In this document: piece by piece, positions 8,713 to 16,755 of the stretch
Numbering within the stretch: the stretch's first letter is position 1
Layout of the letters: each line of letters opens with the position of its first letter
Assembly: GCA_903907905.1 (NCBI GenBank)
Contig: CAIVPX010000053.1
Span: 1-51,232 of the forward strand
Direction: 5' to 3'
Length of the DNA stretch: 51,232 nucleotides
DNA from: an uncultured bacterium
GTDB taxonomy: Bacteria > Pseudomonadota > Gammaproteobacteria > Burkholderiales > Burkholderiaceae_E
Notes under the pieces: generated by a model
Told to the model about the DNA's origin: nothing
The model's database searches: none
The model's input: the letters and a program-made list of their open reading frames with translations, nothing else
Translations under genes and position numbers: made by a program

Positions 8713-9708
8713 ATGAAGATTTCGTACCGGAATCACTCGAAGCTTGTCGCGCGTGCACTGCACGGGCTGATTTGGGCCTCGCTCGCGCTCGCGGGCGCGG
8801 TCGCGGCCCAGGACTACCCGGGCAAGGCGATCCGCATCGTGGTGCCGTTCCCCCCGGGGGGCTCGACCGACATCGCGGCACGAATCGTTGGCGACAAGTT
8901 GTCGGCGATGATTCGACAGCCGGTGCTCATCGAGAACAAACCCGGCGCCAACGGCGGCATCGGGGCCGAGACCGCGGCGCGTGCGGCGCCCGATGGCTAC
9001 ACCCTTCTGCTGGGTAATCTCGGCATCATGGCCATCAATCCAGCCATTTACGAAAAATTGCCCTACGACCCGCGTAAGCAATTCGTGCCGGTCGCCATGA
9101 ATGTGGTGTCCCCTCTGATTCTGATTGCCCACCCCTCGGCAGGCATTCAGACCGTTGGCGAGTTGATCGCACGTGCCAAGGCGGAACCGGGCAAGCTCAC
9201 CTTCTCCTCCGGCGGCAATGGATCGGCGGCGCATCTGGCGGCCGAGCTGCTCAACTTCACTGCGGGCACGCAGACACTGCACGTACCCTACAAGGGGGCA
9301 GCGCCTGCGACCACTGCCGTGGCCAGTGGGGAGGTGGTCTATGGCTTCTCGGGTCAGGGGCCGTCATGGCCGCTCGTGAAGGCGGGCAAGCTGCGCGCGC
9401 TGGCCCTCAGCGGCCTGAAGCGCTCACCCGAAAACCCTGATACGCCGGTCGTTGCCGAGTCGCTCCCAGATTTTGAAGTGCTCGACTGGAATGGCATGTT
9501 CGTGCCCGCCGGAACGCCAGGCGACATCGTTTCGCGGCTCAACCAGTTGATCAACGCTGCGCTCAACGAGCCCGATACGCGCTCGAAGATGCAAACCAAC
9601 GGTCTCGACGCCACACCTCGCTCACCCGAGCAGTTCGCCGCCTTCATTCGGGGCGAGCAGGAGAAATGGGAGAAGGTGGCGCGCGCCGCGAAGGTCAAAG
9701 CGGACTGA
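8713..9708 (+). CDS. Bug/TctC-family periplasmic solute-binding protein
   Basis: This is a periplasmic receptor of the tripartite tricarboxylate transporter (TTT) type, 331 aa. A Sec signal peptide ends near AAQDYP (hydrophobic stretch GLIWASLALAGAVAA). The mature N-terminus has the family motifs RIVVPFPPGGSTDIAAR and IENKPGANGGIGAE, and later VPYKGAAPATTAV. The start at 8713 follows a purine-rich AAAGGCGGGCG. It is 28 nt after the hydantoinase A subunit and probably in its operon, so its ligand may be the substrate or product of that enzyme. No TctA/TctB membrane components occur in the window, as is common for the many orphan Bug receptors of Burkholderiales. Confidence 0.92.
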   Translation: MKISYRNHSKLVARALHGLIWASLALAGAVAAQDYPGKAIRIVVPFPPGGSTDIAARIVGDKLSAMIRQPVLIENKPGANGGIGAETAARAAPDGYTLLLGNLGIMAINPAIYEKLPYDPRKQFVPVAMNVVSPLILIAHPSAGIQTVGELIARAKAEPGKLTFSSGGNGSAAHLAAELLNFTAGTQTLHVPYKGAAPATTAVASGEVVYGFSGQGPSWPLVKAGKLRALALSGLKRSPENPDTPVVAESLPDFEVLDWNGMFVPAGTPGDIVSRLNQLINAALNEPDTRSKMQTNGLDATPRSPEQFAAFIRGEQEKWEKVARAAKVKAD

Positions 9709-9713
9709 CGCTG

Positions 9714-9732
9714 GCGGGCGCAGGACGCCCGC
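9714..9732. terminator. GC-rich hairpin between convergent genes
   Basis: GCGGGCG (9714-9720) and CGCCCGC (9726-9732) form a perfect 7-bp stem with a 5-nt loop just after the Bug receptor stop. There is no T-tract on either side, so it may be a weak or Rho-assisted transcription end shared with the convergent ABC operon. Confidence 0.4.
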
Positions 9733-9771
9733 TGACCGAGGCAGGCTGGGAAGGACCGGTGGCAAGCTGGT

Positions 9772-10545
9772 TCAGCTGCCAGGGTTGAGCTTTTTCTCGA
9801 GCCAGAGCAGGGCGATGTTCGAGCCCGCTGCAAAGAGCACGAAGAGCAGGATGACCGCGCACATCTCCTTGACGTTGTGCACGTTGACCCCGCGAATGAC
9901 GATGAAGCCCAGGCCGTGCTGCGAGGCGAACATCTCGCCGATCACTACGCCCAGCAGGGTGAGGCCGAAGCCCACGCGCAAGCCGGTCATGATTTCTGGC
10001 AGGACGGCGGGTACCAGCACCGTGCTCAGGGTTTGGGAGGCGCTCAGGCGCAGTGACGCGGCGGTGCGCAGGTAAACCGGATTGATGTGTCGCACGGCAT
10101 TGAGCGTGAAGATCACCACCGGAATGATGCCATGGATCACACCAAAGGCCACCTTGGCGGAGATGCCCAGTCCGAAGATGAGCAGAACGATGGGATAGAG
10201 GGTGACCTTGGGCATCGAGTAGAGCGCCGTGAGGATGGGTTCCGCGACCTCGCCTGACAGCCGATGAAAGCCCAGCAGCAGGCCAATGAGCACGCCTGCG
10301 ATTGCCGAGATGAGGAACGAGGCTGAGAAGGCCTGCAGCGTTGCGATCAGGTGGGGACGCGACCAGTCGTCGACGAGGATTTCGAGCGCGAGACTGAAAG
10401 TATCCTGGGGGGAGGCCAGGGCGATATCGCCCACCACGAGATAGAGAATTTGCCAGCCTGCCAGTAGCGTCACGATGATCAGCACCCCGTCAATTGCGCG
10501 GGTGAGTGAACTGACCTGCGGGCGGTCGGCAGCCACGGTGATCAT
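9772..10545 (-). CDS. ABC transporter permease (NitT/TauT type), distal
   Basis: This inner-membrane permease is of the SsuC/TauC/NrtB family (BPD_transp_1), 257 aa with about six hydrophobic segments. The cytoplasmic EAA-like loop that contacts the ATPase is visible around AASLRLSASQTLSTVLVP. It is the last gene of a four-gene importer operon; its ATG overlaps the stop of the previous permease by 4 nt (10542-10545), indicating translational coupling. Two different permeases with one receptor and one ATPase suggest a heterodimeric channel. See the receptor gene (12091-13056) for the possible substrate. Confidence 0.92.
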   Translation of the reverse strand: MITVAADRPQVSSLTRAIDGVLIIVTLLAGWQILYLVVGDIALASPQDTFSLALEILVDDWSRPHLIATLQAFSASFLISAIAGVLIGLLLGFHRLSGEVAEPILTALYSMPKVTLYPIVLLIFGLGISAKVAFGVIHGIIPVVIFTLNAVRHINPVYLRTAASLRLSASQTLSTVLVPAVLPEIMTGLRVGFGLTLLGVVIGEMFASQHGLGFIVIRGVNVHNVKEMCAVILLFVLFAAGSNIALLWLEKKLNPGS

Positions 10546-11294
10546 GCGCGGGCCCGCTTGCGCATCATGCGCTGTTCCCAGACGTGAAGCGCCGTGTTCA
10601 TGAGCGTGACCGTGAGCAGCACGAATACCACCAGCGAGTACATGCCTGCGGTATCAAAGTTGTCGTAGGCAAATGCGATCGAGTAGCCCAGACCCGATCC
10701 GGCCATGATGAACTCGCAGGCCAGGACTCCGACGAAAGCGTAGGCCAGCGCGAGCTTGACGCCCGTAAAGAGGTAGGGCGCCGCGGCGGGCAGCAGGATG
10801 AGAAACATCGTGCGCAGGCGATCGAGGCGGTGCACGCGGGCCACCTTGAGCAGCACTCTTGGGATGCGGTCCAGGCCGTTGAGGGTGTTGACCATCATGG
10901 CAACGGCCGCAAGCATGAAAGCGATGGCGATGAGCGGCCAGTCGTTCAGACCGAAAATGACGATGAAGAGCGGGTAAAAGATGAAAAAGGGCACGGAAAA
11001 ATAAGACGCCAATAGCGGGTCGATGGCGCGTCGCAACCGGGGCATGGCATGAACCAGCACGCCGCCAGCGGTACCGATCACGACCGATAACGCAAAGGCA
11101 ATGCCCACCTTGCGAAAGCTTTCTTCGATGTGCGGCCAGATCTTGCCGGAGAGGAACTGGCGCGCGAGGCCCACCGCCATGTCGGAGGGGGCGATCATGA
11201 CCAATCGGCTGACCCAGCCGAGCTGGCAGGCCAGTTCGAGCAGCAGCAGCGCTGCGCCCAGCACGACGATTCGGAGCGCCGCTGCCCGGCTCAC
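10542..11294 (-). CDS. ABC transporter permease (NitT/TauT type), proximal
   Basis: This is the second inner-membrane permease of the importer, 250 aa from the GTG start at 11294. The longer open frame (to 11537) is rejected because its first 81 residues are Arg/His-rich shadow sequence lying inside the ATPase gene. The GTG overlaps the ATPase stop as GTGA (11291-11294), and the protein then begins VSRAAALRIVVLGAALLLLE, a proper first membrane segment. The EAA-like loop is around ARVHRLDRLRTMFLILLPAA. Expected to pair with the distal permease. Confidence 0.9.
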   Translation of the reverse strand: MSRAAALRIVVLGAALLLLELACQLGWVSRLVMIAPSDMAVGLARQFLSGKIWPHIEESFRKVGIAFALSVVIGTAGGVLVHAMPRLRRAIDPLLASYFSVPFFIFYPLFIVIFGLNDWPLIAIAFMLAAVAMMVNTLNGLDRIPRVLLKVARVHRLDRLRTMFLILLPAAAPYLFTGVKLALAYAFVGVLACEFIMAGSGLGYSIAFAYDNFDTAGMYSLVVFVLLTVTLMNTALHVWEQRMMRKRARA

Positions 11295-12094
11295 GGTGAA
11301 TCCCGCCCGATCGCCTTCATGCTTTCGGCGCGCAGCTTGGACCACACCCGCGCTGTCAGCCGGCCGAAGGCTTCGCGCTCCACCACGCGAGAGTCGCGCT
11401 CGCGCTCCCAGCCGGTCTCGGCGAGTTCGATGAATCGGCCGGGTCGAGCCGACATGACGGCGACGCGATCGCTGAGCATGACGGCCTCGTCGATGGCGTG
11501 GGTGATGATGACCACGCTGGCCGCTGTCTCGCGCCACAGCCTGAGCAGTTCGTCGCCCATCAACAGACGGGTTTGCTGGTCGAGTGCGCCGAAGGGTTCG
11601 TCAAGCAGAATCAGCCGGGGTTGCAGCACCAATGTGCGCGCGATGCAAACACGCTGTCGCATCCCGCCCGACAGTTGGGCGGGGTAAGCCTTGGCAAAAT
11701 CCTTGAGTCCCATGAAGCCGAGGGCGTAGTCGACGCGGCGGGTGACCTCTGCGCCATCGAGCCCCTTGCGGCGCAGCCCGAAAGCCGCGTTGTCCCAGAC
11801 GGTGAGCCAGGGAAAGCTCGCGTCTTCCTGAAAGACGACACCCACTCCGTCGGGGACCTCGCCGGCGACCGGTCGGCCCTCGAAGCTCACCGAGCCTTCG
11901 GTGGGTTGCTGCAGACCCGCCAGCAGATCGAGCAAGGTGGATTTGCCGCAGCCCGAGGGGCCGACGACGCCGAGGAATTCGCCGCGTCGAAGTTCGAGAT
12001 CGATCGGGCCCAACGCATGTACGGGGGGCTGACCACCCCGTGCAGCGAAGACCCGCGTGGCACGCTCGACGCGTGCATGGATCTCCGAAGTCAT
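11291..12094 (-). CDS. ABC transporter ATP-binding protein (TauB/SsuB type)
   Basis: This is the cytoplasmic ATPase of the importer, 267 aa. Motifs are Walker A GPSGCGKST, Q-loop VVFQEDASFPW, signature LSGGMRQRV, Walker B LILLDEPFGALD and the switch His in VIITHAIDEAV. The PGRFIELAETGWERERDS tail is typical of the nitrate/sulfonate/taurine subfamily. Its ATG overlaps the receptor stop by 4 nt (12091-12094) and its stop overlaps the next GTG by 4 nt, so the four genes are tightly coupled. Confidence 0.94.
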   Translation of the reverse strand: MTSEIHARVERATRVFAARGGQPPVHALGPIDLELRRGEFLGVVGPSGCGKSTLLDLLAGLQQPTEGSVSFEGRPVAGEVPDGVGVVFQEDASFPWLTVWDNAAFGLRRKGLDGAEVTRRVDYALGFMGLKDFAKAYPAQLSGGMRQRVCIARTLVLQPRLILLDEPFGALDQQTRLLMGDELLRLWRETAASVVIITHAIDEAVMLSDRVAVMSARPGRFIELAETGWERERDSRVVEREAFGRLTARVWSKLRAESMKAIGRDSP

Positions 12095-13056
12095 TTTGGC
12101 GCCTGGAGGTCCTTGGGCAGGTAGCCCTGATCGATCAGCTTGCTCCAGTCGATCGAGCCCTGGAGCTCTCCAACGATGCGAAGCCCCTCGAGCATGCTGT
12201 CCATGCCCTTGAGATCAAAGGCACCCTCGTCCCAGTAATCGAAACCGAGAAAATTCCGAAAGATCGTGCGGGTCTCGGCAGCGCTGATCTTGTACTGCCT
12301 GGCGACGATGTCGGCCGCTTCGTCGGGGTTGTCCCGGATGAACTGCACGCCCTTGCGCCGCACCTCGATGATGCCGCGAATGACCTCGGGCTTCTTGCGG
12401 GCGAACTCAGCGGTGGTGACGCCCACTGTCTGGGTCATTTTGGGCGACATCACGTCCTTCACCCAGAAGACGGGTTGAAGCTTTTCCTTTTCGATTGACC
12501 AGATCGGGTCGGCCGTCATGCCGACGTCGACTGCGCCCTGCATGACGGCGGTGAAGTTGGCGCCCGGGCCGCCGGCTGCGATGAGGTTGACCTTGGCGAT
12601 GTCGATCTTGTTTTCCCTGAGCGCCATGAGGATCAGCATGTTCGAGACCGACTTGGGCCGGGTGTAGGCGACCTTCTTGCCGGCCAGATCCTGAATGGAC
12701 TTGATCGGCGAGCCCTTTTTAGCCACCCATAGAATGTCGGCCACGGTGCCCACGCCCGAGTTGACGATGATGAGCGGTTGGCCCGACTTGATGGCTTCCA
12801 CTGCGGCAGGAAGTGCCACCTCGCCGTAGGGAAGCGGTGAGGCCAGGGTGTTGCGCACCGACGTGCCGCCACCCGAGGAGGTGATGAATCCGTCAATGTT
12901 GAGCGACTTGAACCAGCCTTTGTCGAGCGCGACCGCGAAGGGCGCGCCGTAGAAGCTCACGCCCCAGTGCGTGACGGTGATCTGCTCGGCGCTAGCGACC
13001 GGCGCGAACAGCGAAGCAGCAACGGCCATCAGCATGGCCTTCAGGCGAATGCGCAT
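12091..13056 (-). CDS. ABC transporter substrate-binding protein (NMT1/SsuA type)
   Basis: This is the periplasmic receptor of the NitT/TauT-type importer, 321 aa. A Sec signal peptide is visible (MLMAVAASLFAPVASAEQ). The mature protein starts ITVTHWGVSFYGAPFAVALD and has the receptor fold signature DLAGKKVAYTRP and GAVDVGMTADP. The start at 13056 is supported by a G-rich GGGGGG just upstream; the 11-codon longer form has no signal-like N-terminus. It is the first gene of the operon and divergent from the LeuCD-like hydro-lyase genes across 124 bp, so the transporter probably feeds that pathway. Receptors of this group bind sulfonates, pyrimidines, phthalates and others, so the ligand is not fixed by homology. 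Confidence 0.92.
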   Translation of the reverse strand: MRIRLKAMLMAVAASLFAPVASAEQITVTHWGVSFYGAPFAVALDKGWFKSLNIDGFITSSGGGTSVRNTLASPLPYGEVALPAAVEAIKSGQPLIIVNSGVGTVADILWVAKKGSPIKSIQDLAGKKVAYTRPKSVSNMLILMALRENKIDIAKVNLIAAGGPGANFTAVMQGAVDVGMTADPIWSIEKEKLQPVFWVKDVMSPKMTQTVGVTTAEFARKKPEVIRGIIEVRRKGVQFIRDNPDEAADIVARQYKISAAETRTIFRNFLGFDYWDEGAFDLKGMDSMLEGLRIVGELQGSIDWSKLIDQGYLPKDLQAPK

Positions 13057-13180
13057 TTCAGTCCCCCCATTATTGAGCACGTCGCGCATTGCGCGCGGGT
13101 GCCTTCATTGTTAGCATGCCCAGGGCGCTATTGATACCCCAGTGGTTCCGGAAGAGTCAAGCGCGAGGGAGACACCGTTC

Positions 13181-14437
13181 ATGGCGATGACCGTTATTGA
13201 AAAGATCCTGGCCCGGGCATCGGGGCAGGATGTAGTGCGACCGGGCGATATCGCAGTCTGCAAGCCCGACATGGTCGTGCAACTTGATCTGACCATCACG
13301 GTCGAAGGTTTCTGGTACCGACCCAAGAAGCTCTTCGATCTCGATCGCGTGGCGCTGGTCTTCGATCACGCCATTCCGTCGCCCTCCATCAAGGATGCTT
13401 CGGGCATGGTCGAGGGTCGTGCCTTCGCCAAGCAGTTCGGGCTCAAGCATTTTTTCGATCTTGGCCGGCATGGCATTTGTCATGTGGTCATTGCTGAAAA
13501 CGGCCTCGCGCGGCCTGGCGAACTGCTGGTGTGCCCCGACTCGCACACTTGCGCGGCGGGCGCCTTCAACTGCGCCGGTCGGGGCGCCGGACCCATCGAT
13601 ACCCTGCAGGCCATGACCAAGGGGCTCATCTGGTATCCGGTCAGCGAGACCATCCGCTATGAGTTCGAGGGCAGCTTGCCGCCTCATGTCAGTGGCAAGG
13701 ATGTCTTCTTCCACATTGCACAGGAGTGGGGCGGTCACTCCAACATGTCGATCGAGTTTGGCGGCCCCGGGTTGGCCAACCTGCCGATGACCGATCGGCG
13801 CACGATCGCCACCATGTGTGCCGAGATCAGCGCCGAGTTCGCCATCTTTGATTTTGACGCGCTCACCGAGGAATACCTGCGCGGCCGCGTCGATCGGCCG
13901 CTCGAGCCGGTGGCCGCGGATCGCGGCGCGAACTATGCCGACGTGCGGCGCATCAATCTTTCCACGCTCGAGCCCTATGTGATGTACCCGGACGCGGTGC
14001 CCAATAACGGCACCCGCATTTCGGGGTTCCGGGAGCAGGTTCGCATTGATCAGGCCTTCATCGGGTCATGTGCCAACGGCAAGATCGAAGACCTGCGGAT
14101 TGCAGCCGACATCGTCCGGGGACACAAGGTGGCGCCGGGTGTGCGCTTCATCGTCACGCCCGGCTCACACCAGGTCTATATCGAGGCAGCCCGGGAGGGA
14201 TTGCTCGAGGTGCTCGCCGAAGCTGGCGCGGTGGTCACCAACTCCACCTGTGGGGCCTGTTTCGGCTATCACATGGGGGTGTTGGCCCCGGGTGAGGTCT
14301 GCATTACGGCATCGACCCGCAACTTCAAGGGTCGCATGGGCAGCGCCGAGGCCAAGGTCTACATGGGCTCGCCCGCCACGGTTGCCGCGTCGGCCCTGAC
14401 CGGCGTCATCACCGACCCCCGTTCGCTTGCCGCCTGA
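13181..14437 (+). CDS. Aconitase-superfamily hydro-lyase, large subunit (LeuC-like)
   Basis: This is the iron-sulfur catalytic subunit of a two-subunit dehydratase/isomerase, 418 aa. The three [4Fe-4S] cysteines are visible: Cys297 in FIGSCANGKIEDL, and Cys357 and Cys360 in STCGACFGYHMG. Other signatures are VFDHAIPSP (61-68), CPDSHTCAAGAF and RNFKGRMGS. The ATG at 13181 is chosen because GAGGGAG sits 8 nt before it; a GTG at 13142 would add a non-family extension. leuA lies 18 kb away in a separate operon and the partner small subunit has an altered motif, so a catabolic role is likelier than leucine synthesis. With the downstream lyase it recalls DmdA of dimethylmaleate hydratase (inference). 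Other members act on citraconate, maleate, homoaconitate or methylcitrate. Confidence 0.9.
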   Translation: MAMTVIEKILARASGQDVVRPGDIAVCKPDMVVQLDLTITVEGFWYRPKKLFDLDRVALVFDHAIPSPSIKDASGMVEGRAFAKQFGLKHFFDLGRHGICHVVIAENGLARPGELLVCPDSHTCAAGAFNCAGRGAGPIDTLQAMTKGLIWYPVSETIRYEFEGSLPPHVSGKDVFFHIAQEWGGHSNMSIEFGGPGLANLPMTDRRTIATMCAEISAEFAIFDFDALTEEYLRGRVDRPLEPVAADRGANYADVRRINLSTLEPYVMYPDAVPNNGTRISGFREQVRIDQAFIGSCANGKIEDLRIAADIVRGHKVAPGVRFIVTPGSHQVYIEAAREGLLEVLAEAGAVVTNSTCGACFGYHMGVLAPGEVCITASTRNFKGRMGSAEAKVYMGSPATVAASALTGVITDPRSLAA

Positions 14438-14450
14438 AGGAGACCGCGCC

Positions 14451-14975
14451 ATGTCACTCATTCGAGAGGGTCGTGTCTGGAAGTTCGGCAACGACATCAA
14501 CACCGACCTCATGTTCCCCAATACCGCGTTTCGAACCGCACTGGCCGAGCAGCACCGTCTGGTGTTTTCCGCCAACCGGCCCGGCTGGGTCGATCAGGTT
14601 CAAGCGGGCGATCTGATCATCGCCGGCCAAAATTTCGGCATGGGGTCGGGGCGCCCGATCGGACGCGTGCTCGCGGAGTGCGGCGCAGGCGGCGTGGTCG
14701 CCGAGTCGGTGAACGGCCTGTGTCTTCGCAACTGCGTCACCTTCGGCTTTCCCGCCCTCAGCGCGCCAGGCGTACTGGAAATCTTCGAAGAGGGCGACCG
14801 CGCCCGCATCAACTACGCCACGGGCCTCATCGAGAATCTCGATCGCGGCCGCTCGCTGCAAGCGCGCCCGATGCCGCAACTCTTTGTGGACCTGGTCAAC
14901 GGTGGTGGCGCCGTGCCCATGCTCATCAAGGAAGGCTGGATCGAGCCCGAGATGCGCATCGCGGCCTCGGTCTGA
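14451..14975 (+). CDS. Aconitase-superfamily hydro-lyase, small subunit (LeuD-like)
   Basis: This is the swivel-domain subunit (174 aa) that completes the active site of the LeuC-like protein encoded 13 nt upstream. It begins with the family segment FGNDINTDLMFPNTAF. The substrate-recognition loop is NFGMGSGRPIG (residues 61-71), where LeuD proteins usually have NFGCGSSREHA: the Arg is kept but the Ser-Arg-Glu-His context is changed. The following VVAESVNGLCLRNCVTFGFP is the usual core. The start at 14451 has AAGGAGA (14437-14443) at ideal spacing. The changed loop argues for a substrate other than isopropylmalate. Confidence 0.9.
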   Translation: MSLIREGRVWKFGNDINTDLMFPNTAFRTALAEQHRLVFSANRPGWVDQVQAGDLIIAGQNFGMGSGRPIGRVLAECGAGGVVAESVNGLCLRNCVTFGFPALSAPGVLEIFEEGDRARINYATGLIENLDRGRSLQARPMPQLFVDLVNGGGAVPMLIKEGWIEPEMRIAASV

Positions 14976-15014
14976 TTCAAGCTCAGGCATCCTTCAAACC
15001 AACGGAGACGTCCC

Positions 15015-15869
15015 ATGTCCAGTAGCAAAGCATTACGCGAACTCATCGCCAAAGAAGGCATGGTGGTGGCACCCGGTTGCTATGACGGCCTCACGGCCAA
15101 GCTCATTCGCCAGGCGGGGTTCAACGCCATCTACATGAGCGGGGGCAGCACCTCGTCAGCGCATGGCTACCCCGACTACGGCCTGCTCACCATGAGCGAG
15201 ATGGTCGAGAACGCCAGTCGGATCGCAGATGCGGTGGATGTGCCCGTTATTTCCGATGCCGACAATGGCTACGGCAACGAGCTCAATGTCTATCGCACCA
15301 TTCGCGCCTTCGAGAAGGCGGGCGTGGCAGGGGTGCATATCGAGGATCAGGTGTTTCCGAAGCGCTGTGGCCATCTTGATGACAAGGAGTTGGTGTCGCG
15401 CGAAGACTATGTGGCCAAGATCCGCGCTGCGGTCGATGCCCGGCGCGATCCGAATTTCATGATCATCGCGCGCACTGATGCCCGTGCGGGTCATGGAATG
15501 GCCGAGGCCGTTGCGCGCGTCAATGCGGCCATTGCCGCAGGTGCCGATATGGCTTTCGTCGAAGCGCCGCAAACCATGGAGGAAATGGCTCAGGTGCCAC
15601 GACTGGTCAAGGGGCCCTGCCTGCTCAATATCGTCCGAAACGGCAAAACGCCCGAGGTCACGCTGGGGCAGGCCAAGGAGATGGGCTATGCCGTGTCCAT
15701 CGTGCCAGGGTTGCTGCTGGCATCGGTCATCGGTGCAGTCGATCAGGCGCTGGAAGGCCTCAAGCGCGAGCAGCGGCACCCGGTGCCTATTGCTGACCTG
15801 GGACCGCGCGAGATGTTCAATCGCGTGGGGGCGCTCGAGTGGGATCCCCTGCGCACGCGCTACCGCTGA
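15015..15869 (+). CDS. Isocitrate lyase/PEP mutase superfamily lyase (dimethylmalate-lyase-like)
   Basis: This is a Mg-dependent carbon-carbon lyase of the ICL/PEPM superfamily, 284 aa. The Mg-binding DADNGYGN (Asp81, Asp83), VHIEDQ (Glu110, Asp111) and the lyase loop KRCGH (116-120, Cys118) are present; the Cys distinguishes lyases (isocitrate, methylisocitrate, dimethylmalate) from the mutases. The C-terminus EWDPLRTRY is compact, without the extra domains of full isocitrate lyase. It follows the hydro-lyase subunits by 39 nt, so the product of hydration (a malate-type hydroxy acid) is probably cleaved here to a keto acid plus a short acid. The DmdAB-Dml order of nicotinate fermenters is the nearest known model; methylisocitrate lyase is the main alternative. 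Confidence 0.88.
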   Translation: MSSSKALRELIAKEGMVVAPGCYDGLTAKLIRQAGFNAIYMSGGSTSSAHGYPDYGLLTMSEMVENASRIADAVDVPVISDADNGYGNELNVYRTIRAFEKAGVAGVHIEDQVFPKRCGHLDDKELVSREDYVAKIRAAVDARRDPNFMIIARTDARAGHGMAEAVARVNAAIAAGADMAFVEAPQTMEEMAQVPRLVKGPCLLNIVRNGKTPEVTLGQAKEMGYAVSIVPGLLLASVIGAVDQALEGLKREQRHPVPIADLGPREMFNRVGALEWDPLRTRYR

Positions 15870-15893
15870 GGCGGCCGCGACAGGCGGTCATAC

Positions 15894-16661
15894 TTGTCGT
15901 CATTGCTGCTTCGACTCGATGCGCTGTCCAAGCGCTACCCCAACGGAACAGTCGCGCTGGACCGGGTCGACCTCGAGGTCCGCTGTCGGGACTTCATCAG
16001 CCTGCTAGGTCCTTCGGGGTGCGGCAAGAGCACCGTGCTCAAACTGGTCGCGGGGCTCATGCCCGCAACCGGTGGACGCGTCGTCTGGTCGCCCTCGGCA
16101 TCGCTCGAAACTCGTCAACAGCCGATCAGCTTCGTCTTTCAGGAGCCGACGCTGATGCCCTGGGCGACGGTCTTTGACAACGTGTGGTTGCCCTTGCGTT
16201 TGCGGGGTCAGTCGCGTGAGCAGGCGGGCGAGGCGGTGAAGGGGGCCTTGGCTCGGGTGGGACTCGACACCTTCGCAAATGTGTACCCGCGCGAGTTGTC
16301 GGGTGGTATGAAAATGCGTGTGTCGATTGCCCGCGCCACGGTGACCAGCCCCCTGCTCATGCTGATGGACGAACCTTTTGCGGCACTCGATGAGATGTCG
16401 CGCGGGCGACTCAATGACGACACGCTCGCGCTGTGGTGGGCGCAAGGCTTCTCCGCGCTTTTCGTCACCCACAGCGTGTACGAGGCGGTGTACCTCAGTC
16501 GCCGTGTCGTGGTGATGGGCGCTCGGCCCGGCCGCGTGGTGGGCGAGGTCTTGATCGATGAGCCTTACCCTCGTACCGAGGCGTTTCGAAGTACGCCGCG
16601 CTACAGCGCCTGGTGCGTGCAGGTCTCGCGGATGCTGCGTAGCGATGCGGGGGGTGCCTGA
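15894..16661 (+). CDS. ABC transporter ATP-binding protein (TauB/SsuB type), orphan
   Basis: This is a complete ABC ATPase of about 255 aa: Walker A GPSGCGKST, Q-loop VFQEPTLMPW, signature LSGGMKMRVSIA, Walker B LLMLMDEPFAALDE, and VTHSVYEAVYLS. The subfamily is the same as the ATPase of the divergent importer, but no permease or receptor accompanies it. The start is uncertain; the TTG at 15894 gives the first codon of the conserved part with 24 nt after the lyase stop. It may form a heteromeric motor with the ATPase at 11291-12094 for the same two permeases, as in NrtC/NrtD-like systems, or be a leftover. The stop codon lies inside a strong hairpin. Confidence 0.88.
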   Translation: MSSLLLRLDALSKRYPNGTVALDRVDLEVRCRDFISLLGPSGCGKSTVLKLVAGLMPATGGRVVWSPSASLETRQQPISFVFQEPTLMPWATVFDNVWLPLRLRGQSREQAGEAVKGALARVGLDTFANVYPRELSGGMKMRVSIARATVTSPLLMLMDEPFAALDEMSRGRLNDDTLALWWAQGFSALFVTHSVYEAVYLSRRVVVMGARPGRVVGEVLIDEPYPRTEAFRSTPRYSAWCVQVSRMLRSDAGGA

Positions 16662-16677
16662 TTCAGTCAGGTCCCCC
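16650..16677 (+). terminator. Strong hairpin at the end of the LeuCD-lyase operon
   Basis: A two-part stem is formed by GGGGG (16650-16654) with CCCCC (16673-16677) and CCTGA (16657-16661) with TCAGG (16667-16671), with loop TTCAG. The stop codon of the ATPase gene is inside the left arm. There is no T-run after it, so it may act as a terminator with help or as a 3'-end stabiliser. Confidence 0.5.
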
Positions 16678-16755
16678 GGCTTCGGCAGCGGTGAGTGCTC
16701 AGATCTAAGCCCCTGCGGCGGCATTGCCGGTCATTGCGATACAGCAGCGCCTGCG

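Noticed and set aside
11295-11537. N-terminal extension of the proximal ABC permease.
   Set aside because: It lies inside the ATPase gene, is Arg/His-rich and lacks a membrane segment; the GTGA overlap at 11291-11294 is a better start.
13181-14975. True leuCD for leucine biosynthesis.
   Set aside because: The genes lie with a lyase and an importer, far from leuA, no leuB is nearby, and the small subunit lacks the usual SSREHA loop. Not fully excluded without the rest of the genome.
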